Positions 24,254 through 32,334 of a DNA stretch of 52,150 nt are shown one piece after another. Both the position numbers and the translations under genes were made by a program. Position 1 is the first letter of the stretch; each line of letters opens with the position of its first letter. Source of the stretch: Rugosimonospora acidiphila (GTDB taxonomy: Bacteria > Actinomycetota > Actinomycetes > Mycobacteriales > Micromonosporaceae); the NCBI RefSeq assembly GCF_039543385.1, contig NZ_BAABJQ010000048.1, forward strand, positions 1-52,150, given 5' to 3'. The notes below the pieces were generated by a model. That model did not search any database and had not been told where the DNA came from. It saw only the letters and a list, made by a program, of their open reading frames with translations.

Positions 24254-25678
24254 GTGGTTCCGCGCACCGGAGAGTCCGCGCTGTGGGTGCGGGTCGCCGG
24301 TCGGGCATCCGTCGACCCGGGTGTCCGACCGGCGTCCGGCGGTCCGGACGCCCGTCCGGGGGCCGGCGGCTCACCTGTCGGGCCCGGGCCCGGTGGCGCA
24401 CGTGCCCGTCCACGGGCCGGGGAGGCGCCACTGGACCTGGGCGAACTGCGCTCGCGGGGTCGGGTGCGCGGGGTGGTGGCGCTGCTCGGGCCGGCGTTCG
24501 TCGCCGCGGTGGCCTACGTCGACCCGGGCAACTTCGCCACCAACGTCACCGCCGGTGCCCGGTACGGGTACGCGCTGGCCTGGGTCATCGTGGCCGCGAA
24601 CCTGATGGCCATGCTGGTGCAGTACCTGTCCGCCAAGGCCGGCCTGGCCACCGGTCGCGACCTGCCGGAGCTGTGCCGCGAGCACCTGCCCCGGCCAGTC
24701 GTCCGGGGACTGTGGGTCCAGGCGGAGCTGATCGCCATGGCCACCGACCTGGCCGAGTTCGTCGGCGCGGCGATCGGGCTCAACCTGCTGTTCGGCGTGC
24801 CGCTGTTCCCCGCCGGCCTGATGACCGCGGTGGTCGCCTTCGCGATCCTCGGCCTGCAGCAGCGGTACGGGCGACGCCGGTTCGAGCTGGCCATCGGCGC
24901 GCTGCTCGGCATCGTGTTCCTCGGCTTCGCGTACGACCTGGTGACGGTCGGGGCGGATCCACCCGGCGTCGGTGCCGGCCTGGTCCCGGGCTTCCCGGGC
25001 GGCAGCCTGCCGCTGGTGGCCGGGGTCATCGGGGCGACCGTGATGCCGCACGTGGTGTACCTGCACTCGGCCCTGACCAAGTCCCGGGTCGCCTGCCGCG
25101 ACGAGGCGCAGCGCCGCGAGCTGCTGCGCTTCCAGCGGCTGGACGTGCTGGTCGGGCTGGGGGTCGCGGGGCTGATCAACCTGGCCATGCTGTGCATCGC
25201 GGCGTCCCTGTTCCACCGCTCGGGCATGGCACACGTCGACTCGATCGAGGCCGCGCACGCCGGGCTCGGCCGGCTGGTCGGCGGCGGCGCGGCGCTGGCG
25301 TTCTCGGTGGCGCTGCTCGCCTCGGGCCTGTCCTCCTCGAGCGTGGGCACGTACGCGGGGCAGGTGGTCATGCAGGGCTTCGTGCGCCGTCGCATCCCAC
25401 TGCCCGTCCGGCGCGGGCTGACCATGCTGCCCGCGCTGGTGGTACTCGGCCTGGGGCTACCGGCCACGGCCAGCCTGGTCGTCTCGCAGGTGGTGCTGTC
25501 CTTCGGCATCCCGTTCGCGCTGGTGCCGCTGCTGCTGCTGACCCGCCGCGCGGACGTGATGGGCCGGCTCGCCAACCGCCCGCTCACCACTGCGGTCACC
25601 GGCGGCATCGCGGCGGTCATCATCGTGCTGAACGGGTACCTGCTCTACGCGACGCTCGCCGCCGTAATTGGCGGATAA
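24254..25678 (+). CDS. Nramp-family divalent metal transporter
   Basis: The 474-residue protein has about 11 membrane helices. Helix 1 carries the metal-binding YVDPGNFATN motif and helix 6 carries MPHVVYLHSALTKSR, both diagnostic of MntH/Nramp proton-coupled Mn(II)/Fe(II) importers. GTG 24254 lies 5 nt after the groEL stop, so it is probably co-transcribed and could supply iron for the diiron and Fe-S centres, though Nramp proteins often prefer manganese. The first 70 or so residues are Gly/Pro/Arg-rich and may be partly a mis-set start. Confidence 0.85.
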   Translation: MVPRTGESALWVRVAGRASVDPGVRPASGGPDARPGAGGSPVGPGPGGARARPRAGEAPLDLGELRSRGRVRGVVALLGPAFVAAVAYVDPGNFATNVTAGARYGYALAWVIVAANLMAMLVQYLSAKAGLATGRDLPELCREHLPRPVVRGLWVQAELIAMATDLAEFVGAAIGLNLLFGVPLFPAGLMTAVVAFAILGLQQRYGRRRFELAIGALLGIVFLGFAYDLVTVGADPPGVGAGLVPGFPGGSLPLVAGVIGATVMPHVVYLHSALTKSRVACRDEAQRRELLRFQRLDVLVGLGVAGLINLAMLCIAASLFHRSGMAHVDSIEAAHAGLGRLVGGGAALAFSVALLASGLSSSSVGTYAGQVVMQGFVRRRIPLPVRRGLTMLPALVVLGLGLPATASLVVSQVVLSFGIPFALVPLLLLTRRADVMGRLANRPLTTAVTGGIAAVIIVLNGYLLYATLAAVIGG

Positions 25679-25713
25679 GGTGTCGGTCTTCGCCGATTCC
25701 GGTCAACCGTGGC

Positions 25714-25719
25714 TAGAAT
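25714..25719 (+). promoter_or_regulatory. -10 box of a probable leaderless promoter
   Basis: TAGAAT ends 7 nt before GTG 25727, with no Shine-Dalgarno sequence between. Confidence 0.5.
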
Positions 25720-25726
25720 TTCGCCT

Positions 25727-26482
25727 GTGCCAGCCTCCGGCCTTTACCGAGCGTTCGTGTCGCTGGAGTTGGCGCTGGGCGTGGCCACCTTCGTCGGGCT
25801 CCGCCTGATCCGCGCGCCCTACGGGCGGTACGCGCGGGGCGGCTGGGGCCCGACGATCCCGGCCCGGCTGGGCTGGCTGCTCATGGAGAGCCCCGCCGCA
25901 CTGGTGTTCGCCATCGTGTACGTGCTCGGCGACCACCGGGCCGACCCGGTACCCCTCGTCCTGCTCGCCGGCTGGGAGCTGCACTACCTGTACCGGGCCT
26001 TCGTGTACCCCTGGCGGCTGCGCGGTGGCACCCGGATGCCGGTGAGCGTGGCGTCCATGGCAGTCGTGTTCAACCTGCTCAACGCCTCGATCAACGCGCG
26101 CTGGGTCTCCCAGGCGGGCCGGTACCCGCTCGGCTGGCTGGCCGATCCCCGGTTCCTCGCCGGTGCCGTGCTGTTCGGCGTCGGGCTGGCGCTCAATCTC
26201 AGCGCCGACCGCACGCTGCGCCGGCTGCGCGGGCCGGGGGAGAGCGGCTACAAGGTGCCGCGCGGCGGCGCGTACCGCTGGGTGTCGTGCCCCAACTACC
26301 TCGGCGAGATCGTGGAGTGGAGCGGCTGGGCGCTGGCCACCTGGGCCCTGCCGGGCGTGGCGTTCGCGGTCTACACGGCGGCGAACCTGGTTCCCCGCGC
26401 GTTGGACCACCACGATTGGTACCGGCAGCGGTTCGTCGACTACCCGCCGACCCGGCGGGCTCTCATTCCCTACGTCCTTTAG
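25727..26482 (+). CDS. Steroid 5-alpha-reductase homologue (SRD5A/DET2-like)
   Basis: The 251-residue membrane protein matches eukaryotic 3-oxo-5-alpha-steroid 4-dehydrogenases end to end, as seen in ELHYLYRAFVYP, GYKVPRGGAYRWVS, NYLGEIVEWSGWALATW and DWYRQRFVDYPPTRRALIP. Residues described for human SRD5A2 are all present at a constant offset of 3-4: Glu54 (E57), Tyr87 (Y91), Asn157 (N160), Asp161 (D164), Arg168 (R171), Asn190 (N193), Glu194 (E197), His228 (H231), Tyr232 (Y235). It should reduce an enone double bond with NADPH. The start is GTG 25727, leaderless, with GTG 25709 as the alternative. An SDR follows 8 nt later. Confidence 0.9.
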   Translation: MPASGLYRAFVSLELALGVATFVGLRLIRAPYGRYARGGWGPTIPARLGWLLMESPAALVFAIVYVLGDHRADPVPLVLLAGWELHYLYRAFVYPWRLRGGTRMPVSVASMAVVFNLLNASINARWVSQAGRYPLGWLADPRFLAGAVLFGVGLALNLSADRTLRRLRGPGESGYKVPRGGAYRWVSCPNYLGEIVEWSGWALATWALPGVAFAVYTAANLVPRALDHHDWYRQRFVDYPPTRRALIPYVL

Positions 26483-26490
26483 GGGGGTCG

Positions 26491-27498
26491 ATGAAGGTAC
26501 TACTCACCGGCGCCTCCGGCAACATCGGTTCGCACACCCTGCCCGAGTTGGTGCACCGCGGTCACGAGGTGCGCTGCTTCGCCCGGCTGAGCACCGTCAA
26601 CCGGAGGATGGCGCGCCAGTGGGCGCCGGAGGCGACGGTCGCCTGGGGCGACATCACCGACGCGAACGCCGTGGCGCGGGCGGTGGAGGGGGTCGACGTG
26701 GTGATCCATCTCGCCGCGATGATCCCGCCCGGCGCGGACGAGCACGCCGACCAGGCGCGCGAGGTCAACGTCGGCGGCACCGCGAACGTGGTCGCCGCCT
26801 GCCTGGCCCAGGACTCCGCGCCGAGGCTGCTGTTCAGCTCCACGCTGGATGTGCACGGGTTCACGCTGGACCGGCAGCCGCCGCGACGGGTGGACGATCC
26901 GCTCGTGGCGACCAGCCCGTACACGGCGCACAAGATCGAAGACGAGGCGATGATCCGGGCGTCGGGCCTGGAGTGGGCCATCTTCCGCCTGGCCGACGTG
27001 CCGATCCTGGGCGTGCGGGAGCCGCATCCGATCATGTTCGAGATCGGGCTGGACAACCGGATCGAGTCGCTGCACGCCGACGACGCGGGACTCGCGCTGA
27101 CCAACGCGCTGGAGACCCCGGCGGTGTGGGGCCGGGCGATGTTCATCGGCGGCGGCCAGACCTGCCAGCTCACCTACCGGGAGTACCTGACCCGGATGCT
27201 GGCCGCGATGGGGGTGGACCCGCTGCCGGACGACGCGTTCAGCGCGGCGCCGTACGCCACCGACTGGCTCGACACCGAGGAGAGCGAGCGGCTGCTGCAC
27301 TACCAGCGGCACACGTTCGACGACATCGTGGAGGCGGTCGCGGTCAGCCTCGGCTGGCGGCGGCGGTTCGTGCGGCCGGCCGCGCCGCTGGCCCGGGCGT
27401 CGATCCTGCGACTGTCGCCGTACTACAAGGCGAGGGCCCGGCTGCACCGGGCTCGGCGGCCGATGCCGCGCCCGGCCCGGCCGGGCTCCGGAGCCTGA
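26491..27498 (+). CDS. NAD(P)-dependent epimerase/dehydratase-type SDR
   Basis: The 335-residue extended SDR starts with LLTGASGNIGSHTL (GxxGxxG cofactor motif). DITDAN lies near residue 54, and the catalytic Tyr and Lys sit in YTAHK near 150. AGGGGGG precedes the ATG, 8 nt after the 5-alpha-reductase stop, so both are one transcription unit. Relatives include 3-beta-hydroxysteroid dehydrogenases and nucleotide-sugar epimerases. The neighbour makes a 3-oxo/3-hydroxy steroid-like substrate attractive, but sequence alone does not decide. The basic C-terminal tail is low-complexity. Confidence 0.85.
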   Translation: MKVLLTGASGNIGSHTLPELVHRGHEVRCFARLSTVNRRMARQWAPEATVAWGDITDANAVARAVEGVDVVIHLAAMIPPGADEHADQAREVNVGGTANVVAACLAQDSAPRLLFSSTLDVHGFTLDRQPPRRVDDPLVATSPYTAHKIEDEAMIRASGLEWAIFRLADVPILGVREPHPIMFEIGLDNRIESLHADDAGLALTNALETPAVWGRAMFIGGGQTCQLTYREYLTRMLAAMGVDPLPDDAFSAAPYATDWLDTEESERLLHYQRHTFDDIVEAVAVSLGWRRRFVRPAAPLARASILRLSPYYKARARLHRARRPMPRPARPGSGA

Positions 27499-27538
27499 CG
27501 CGCCGAACCCTGACGCGCCGGAGCCTGACGCGCCGACC
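27494..27538 (+). repeat. Three 15-bp tandem repeats over the SDR stop codon
   Basis: CCTGACGCGCCGAAC, CCTGACGCGCCGGAG and CCTGACGCGCCGACC lie end to end; the SDR stop TGA is in the first copy. Confidence 0.85.
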
Positions 27539-27565
27539 CCGGGCCGGGATGCCCGACCCGGGGTC
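27535..27565. terminator. Bidirectional terminator
   Basis: Arms GACCCCGGG and CCCGGGGTC (27535-27543, 27557-27565) enclose a further CGGG-ATG-CCCG stem. It serves the convergent SDR and ERG2-like genes. Confidence 0.7.
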
Positions 27566-27578
27566 CGCGGGGGTCGGG

Positions 27579-28256
27579 TCAGCGGTCCGACGGGATCCGG
27601 TCGTCGGGCTCGGGCGGCCGGACCACGCTGGTCAGCGCCGGACCGACGGTGGCCAGCGCCGTGCCGAGCATGCGGCGCAGCGTCGATGCCGGGCCGCCGT
27701 TCGGGTCCGGCTGCCGCCAGTGGTGGCCGACCAGCGAGGCGTACACGGTCAGGGTCTGCGCGGCGGTGCTGAAGTCCAGCGTGCTGACCAGTTCGTCGGC
27801 CACCCCGAACGGCACCGACAGCGGCAGCGGGCCGCGAGCGTACTCGACCGCCCACACTCCGTCGGTGAAGTTCATCGCGCGGGCCTGGTTGGCGCCGACA
27901 TACACCCGGTCGGCCGGCTGGTAGACCCGCTTCTCGAACTGGCCCTCGCCGTAATACCACATCTCACCGTCGATGACGGTGTCCCAGAAGCCGACCGCGT
28001 GGCGCCCGGAGTGCCCCTCGGAGCCGATCGGGGTGCCCCAGATCATGATGTACTCGGACAGTGACGCGTAGTAGAGCTTCATCTGGATCATCGCGCCCCC
28101 GGCGTTGCTGAAAATCCAGGGCTGGTCCAGGTCCAGCCGCTCGGGGTACCTGCTCTCCATCGCCTCGGCGAAGGCGTCGAACATGGCCGGCTTCGGCTTT
28201 CCGATGCAGGCCAGCGCGCACTCGTGAACGGTGTCGGGGTCGAACACGTGGGCCAT
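27579..28256 (-). CDS. ERG2 / sigma-1-receptor family protein (sterol C8-C7 isomerase-like)
   Basis: The 225-residue protein aligns by eye with fungal ERG2 and human sigma-1 receptor: WIFSNAGGAMIQMKLYYASL, EYIMIWGTPIGSEGHSGRH, WAVEYARG and FGVADELVSTLDF. Asp92 and Glu138 occupy the places of sigma-1 Asp126 and Glu172, with the same 46-residue spacing, so the ligand/catalytic acid pair is kept. EGHSGRH is the ERG2 form of that motif. The N-terminal membrane helix of the eukaryotic proteins is missing. AGGAG precedes ATG 28256. It converges with the 5-alpha-reductase/SDR pair. A Delta8-Delta7 isomerase role is likely by family but unproven in a bacterium. Confidence 0.85.
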   Translation of the reverse strand: MAHVFDPDTVHECALACIGKPKPAMFDAFAEAMESRYPERLDLDQPWIFSNAGGAMIQMKLYYASLSEYIMIWGTPIGSEGHSGRHAVGFWDTVIDGEMWYYGEGQFEKRVYQPADRVYVGANQARAMNFTDGVWAVEYARGPLPLSVPFGVADELVSTLDFSTAAQTLTVYASLVGHHWRQPDPNGGPASTLRRMLGTALATVGPALTSVVRPPEPDDRIPSDR

Positions 28257-28305
28257 CCGCTCGCTCCTGTCGGTGGGCGTGAACTCCCCGCCATTGTTCC
28301 GGTTT

Positions 28306-28350
28306 CCGGGCGCGGGGCCACTGTCCACTGTGGAAGCACCCCGCGCCCGG
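28306..28350 (-). terminator. Terminator of the pectate lyase gene
   Basis: A 12-bp perfect stem (28306-28317 with 28339-28350) encloses an inner CCAC/GTGG stem. It separates the lyase from the ERG2-like gene on the same strand. Confidence 0.7.
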
Positions 28351-28363
28351 TACCCGGGGCGGA

Positions 28364-29611
28364 TCAGCGGTACGTGATGTCCGACGCCGAGTAGATGCAG
28401 TTGGTGCCGTCGGCGCCGCTGCCGATCTTCGGCGGCTCGTCGCCGCTGTTGTTGCCGGTGTACTTGTCGCAGATGCTGATCTTCTTGCTGGTGTCCCCGA
28501 TGATGGTGATGCCGGAGAACCTGGCGGTGTCGCCGTAGTTGGTGTTGATGCCGGCCAGCGCGCTGCCCGGGTAGGTGACCCACACGTTCGAGATCTGCAC
28601 GGCCCGCTTGTACTGCGACGAGCAGTTGCCGCAGGAGCGGTACAACTTGCCGAAGTCGGATACCTGGAAGTTGCGGATGATGAAGGTACCCGGCCCGTTG
28701 TGCTGGAACACCTTGTCGTCGGCGTGCCGGGCGCCGCCACCGTCGATGGTCATCGTCTGCGAGGAATTGCTGCCCTTGAGCGAGGCGGCGTCCTCGCCGA
28801 CGTCCTCCCACCAGACGTTGCGTAGCGTGCAGGTGTTCTCACAGTGGATGCCGTCGACGCCGGGTGCGCCGATGATGACGTTCTGCAACGTGCCCCCGCT
28901 GGGCAGGTCGAAGATGGGCTGCTGGTCCTCGTCCTGGTCTCCGCCGCCCAGGCCGACCGCGGTGTACCGTCGCATGCCGCCGTCGTAGGTGCCGGACACC
29001 TTGATGGTCGCGGTGACCGTCACGCTACCGGTGGCGGTCGGCCACGCCGGCGGGTTCCCGCCGCCGGAGGTGGGGGTCGGCGTCGCCGTCCTGGTCGGGG
29101 TGGGCGTGGTCGTCCTGGTGGGCGTGGGGGTGGGCGACCTCGTGGGCGACGCGGTCCCCGTCCTGGGGGGCGTCGGGGTCGTCGTGCCGACGGTGCCGGT
29201 ACACGCCACGCCGTTGAGCGTGAAGCTGGTCGGCACCGGGTTGCTGCCGGTCCAGGTGCCGTTGAACCCGATTGAGGTGGTCGCCCCGCTACCCAGGGCG
29301 GCGTTGTAGCCGGCGTCGGTGGCGGTCACCGCGCTGCCGCTCTGGCTGAACGTGGCGTTCCAGCCCGTGGTCACCTGCTGACCGGCGGTGAAGCTCCACT
29401 TCAGGGTCCAACCCGACAGCGGGTCGCCGAGATTGGTGAGGTTGACACTGGCGGTGAAGCCGCCGGACCACTGGGACGTGACCGAGTACGCGACCCGGCA
29501 TCCGGTGGTGGCGGCCTGCGCCGTGGTACTGGCGATGGCGGCCGTGGCCAGCGCGGCGCTGGTCGCGACGATGGCGCTGAGCAGCGCGACGCGCCGCCCT
29601 CTGCTGAGCAT
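28364..29611 (-). CDS. Secreted pectate lyase (PL3) with N-terminal CBM2
   Basis: The 415-residue precursor has a signal peptide (cut near AQA-AT), a CBM2 domain (about residues 37-140), a long Thr/Pro linker, and a C-terminal PL3 catalytic domain (about 195-415). PL3 landmarks are APGVDGIHCENTCTLRNVWW, EDVGEDAASLKG and GGGARHADDKVFQHNG. PL3 enzymes cleave polygalacturonate by Ca-dependent beta-elimination outside the cell. AGGAGAC precedes the ATG. Several cysteines (CENTC, SCGNCSS, ICDKY) probably form disulfides. The gene looks intact. Confidence 0.9.
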   Translation of the reverse strand: MLSRGRRVALLSAIVATSAALATAAIASTTAQAATTGCRVAYSVTSQWSGGFTASVNLTNLGDPLSGWTLKWSFTAGQQVTTGWNATFSQSGSAVTATDAGYNAALGSGATTSIGFNGTWTGSNPVPTSFTLNGVACTGTVGTTTPTPPRTGTASPTRSPTPTPTRTTTPTPTRTATPTPTSGGGNPPAWPTATGSVTVTATIKVSGTYDGGMRRYTAVGLGGGDQDEDQQPIFDLPSGGTLQNVIIGAPGVDGIHCENTCTLRNVWWEDVGEDAASLKGSNSSQTMTIDGGGARHADDKVFQHNGPGTFIIRNFQVSDFGKLYRSCGNCSSQYKRAVQISNVWVTYPGSALAGINTNYGDTARFSGITIIGDTSKKISICDKYTGNNSGDEPPKIGSGADGTNCIYSASDITYR

Positions 29612-29984
29612 GTCCGTCTCCTGATGGGGGATCTGGGCGCCATTGGCCCGGGGAGCGCAGCCGAGCCGGGTTGTGGCGCAGGCGAGCACCCCCACACAGC
29701 TCGAGCTTCGGCGCGCGGAGGATCGGAATGGTGCCGCTCGCGTTTGCCCACGCGATAGGAGGCACGCGGCGAGGTCCCAGCGGGTACCCATGCTATTGAA
29801 GCGGGGGGCGGAACGGCAACGAGCGCGGTGTGCAGATTCGTTGCAGACTGGGCAAACGGAGGCCGCGTCGGGTCCTGACCGAGTTGCGGCAATGGTGCCG
29901 GCCGCACCTGTGCCCGAGGATGTCTCGCTACCATCCGTACAGACGCGGCCCACCAGCGGCCGGTGAGGTGGGGAGGCGCCCAGC
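29612..29984. other. 373-bp divergent promoter region
   Basis: It separates the pectate lyase from a plus-strand membrane protein. I see no credible gene. TACCAT at 29929-29934 is a weak -10 candidate for the plus-strand gene. Confidence 0.4.
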
Positions 29985-32216
29985 GTGTCTGGCACGGATG
30001 TGGCCGAGAGCAAGCCCGACGCCGGCGGGGGAGACGTCGCGGGTACTCGGCCGCGCTCCGCCGTGGCGCGGTCGGGGGTGCTCCGCGCCGGCGGGCTGCT
30101 GCGGCCCGCCGCCCGTACGGCCCGCCCGTTTCTGACCGGTACCGATCGCGGGCCGCTGGCCGGTCGCGTGCTCTGGGTGGCGTCGCTGGCGCCGGTGTGT
30201 GTGCTGTCCGGCGTGGTGTTCGCCGCGTTTCCGCTCGCGGCGCTCGGCGTGTTCCGGCCGGTGGTGGTGCTGCCGGTGGCGGCGGTCGTGGCGCTGGTCA
30301 TGCTCTGGCTGGGCCTGGCGCTGCTGCGACGGCAGCGGATTGCGGCCCCATGGTGGTCGGTGGTGGCCACCTTCGCGGTGGCGGTCGGATCCGGACTGTT
30401 CACCGCCTTTACTCACAGCGAACACGTGATTCCGCGTCGTGATGCCGGTTCCTACATCCAGATCGCCTACTGGCTGGCCCACCACCACGGCCTGACCTAC
30501 CCGTACCCGTTGGCCGCGTTCGGGCCCACGCCCGGCGATCTCGGCTTCGGCAGCCCGGCCTTCTACGAGCACGGCAGCCAGCTGGTGCCGCAGTTCATGA
30601 CCGGATGGCCGGTCCTGCTGGGCATCGTGGACTGGGGCTGGGGTTGGGGCGGCATGCTGGTGCTGCCGGCGGTCATCGGCGCCTGTGCCATCCTCGCCGT
30701 GGCCGGGCTGACCGCGCGACTGGTCGGCGCGTGCTGGGCGCCGCTCGCGGCCCTGCTGCTGGCCGGTGCCTGGCCGGTGCTGCGCGTCGCGCAGAGCACC
30801 TTCTCCGAGCCGTTGGCGCTGCTCATCCTGGCCGGAGGCAGCTGCCTGCTGGTCGACCTGGTGGTCGCGCTGCGCCGGGGCGGCGGCGAGACCGCTCCGG
30901 CCGGCCTGGGTCCGATTCGCCGGCACGCCTTCGTCGCCGGCCTGGTGCTCGCCGGTGGCGAGTTGGTGCGGCTGGACTTCGGCATCGACTTCGCGCTGGC
31001 CCTGCCGGTGCTGGCCGGGCTGTGGCTGGTCCGGCGCGCGGCCGTGTGGCCGTTCCTGGTCGGCGCCGCGATCAGCGGGGGCCTGGCGCTGGTGGACGCC
31101 GGGTTTGTCACGCGCCCGTACGTCCAGGTCAACATCTCCTCGGTCAAGCTGATGGTCGTCGCGATGGTGGGCGTCATCGCCGTCACGCTCATCGGCGCGC
31201 TCGTCACGAAGCGGTACGGCCGGTCGCTGTGGGTGAGCCGATGGTGGCGGATCGTGCCGATAGTCGGCGGCTGCGCGGTTCTGGTGGTGGCGCTCGGTTT
31301 CGTCATCCGGCCGTACGTCTCCGTGGACCACTCGACCACCGACGCCGGCGTCATGCAGTTCACCGAGACCGCGCAGGCCCGGCTCGGGCTGCCCCTGGAC
31401 GGCAGCCGCGGCTATGCGGAGCAGAGCCTCTGGTGGGTCTCCTGGTACCTCGGCTGGCCGGTGCTGGCCGCCGCGCTCGTCGGCGCGGTGGCGCTGACCG
31501 TCCGCGTGCTGCGCGGTCGCGACCTGGCGTGGGCCAGCGTGCTGCTGGTGTATCTGTGCTCGTCCGTGCTGGTGCTGCTGCGCCCCGGCATCACCCCCGA
31601 CCATCCCTGGGCGGACCGGAGGCTGGTGGTCGAGGTACTGCCCGGCATGGTGTTGTTCGCCACCTGGGCGGTGGCGGCGGGAAACCGCCTGGCTCGTGCG
31701 GAAATGCGGAAGTTGGCCGACCGGTTCGCCGCGGCGGGAAGCGGAGCCACGCGTGCGCGCGGGGTGGGCCTGGTCGCGCTGCCCTGGGTCGCCACCGCGG
31801 CCGTGGCCGTCGCCATGCTCGTACCGATCTGGAAGGCCACCGGACCGGTGGCCTCCGACCGCACCGAGCTGGGTGAGCTGGCCGCGATGCGCGAGGTGTG
31901 CGCGGCGTTGCGGCCCAATGACTCTGTGGTGTTGACGGACACGTTGTTCGCGCCCACGATTCGCAATCAGTGCCAGCTTCCCGTCGCCAGCCTGATCGAA
32001 CAGTCCCCGGCGTCGGTCGATCAGGTGGTGGCTAGCATCAGGACCGCGGGCCGTACCCCGGTCATCGCCGGCACCCAGTACGATCCCTTGCACGCGATGG
32101 GCCTTCGCGCTACCAGGGTGATGAAGCTGCGCACGCGTCAGGACCAGCAGCAGTTGGTCCGGCGACCGAGTGGCACGATGGCGCTGAACATTGACTTCTG
32201 GGTCGCGCGACCCTGA
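29985..32216 (+). CDS. Polytopic GT-C-like membrane glycosyltransferase
   Basis: The 743-residue protein has a basic cytoplasmic N-terminus and about 12 membrane segments. The first extracytoplasmic loop holds acidic and aromatic residues in RRDAGSYIQIAYWLAHHHG, the region where GT-C enzymes (PMT/ArnT type) keep their catalytic Asp. The C-terminus is a soluble extracytoplasmic domain (about residues 610-743). Such proteins transfer sugars from polyprenyl-phosphate carriers. A GT2 follows 118 bp downstream and may make the carrier. GTG 29985 follows GGGGAGG. Substrate is unknown. Confidence 0.7.
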   Translation: MSGTDVAESKPDAGGGDVAGTRPRSAVARSGVLRAGGLLRPAARTARPFLTGTDRGPLAGRVLWVASLAPVCVLSGVVFAAFPLAALGVFRPVVVLPVAAVVALVMLWLGLALLRRQRIAAPWWSVVATFAVAVGSGLFTAFTHSEHVIPRRDAGSYIQIAYWLAHHHGLTYPYPLAAFGPTPGDLGFGSPAFYEHGSQLVPQFMTGWPVLLGIVDWGWGWGGMLVLPAVIGACAILAVAGLTARLVGACWAPLAALLLAGAWPVLRVAQSTFSEPLALLILAGGSCLLVDLVVALRRGGGETAPAGLGPIRRHAFVAGLVLAGGELVRLDFGIDFALALPVLAGLWLVRRAAVWPFLVGAAISGGLALVDAGFVTRPYVQVNISSVKLMVVAMVGVIAVTLIGALVTKRYGRSLWVSRWWRIVPIVGGCAVLVVALGFVIRPYVSVDHSTTDAGVMQFTETAQARLGLPLDGSRGYAEQSLWWVSWYLGWPVLAAALVGAVALTVRVLRGRDLAWASVLLVYLCSSVLVLLRPGITPDHPWADRRLVVEVLPGMVLFATWAVAAGNRLARAEMRKLADRFAAAGSGATRARGVGLVALPWVATAAVAVAMLVPIWKATGPVASDRTELGELAAMREVCAALRPNDSVVLTDTLFAPTIRNQCQLPVASLIEQSPASVDQVVASIRTAGRTPVIAGTQYDPLHAMGLRATRVMKLRTRQDQQQLVRRPSGTMALNIDFWVARP

Positions 32217-32334
32217 CGGTGGCGCAGGAGGACCCCTTCGCAAGCGGCCTTGGAAAGCCGGCTGGGCACGGTAGGACTATTCTCGCCAGAGGGGGCCAGG
32301 GCGATGGCTGCGGAGCTGCGGCACCGGCAGACCT

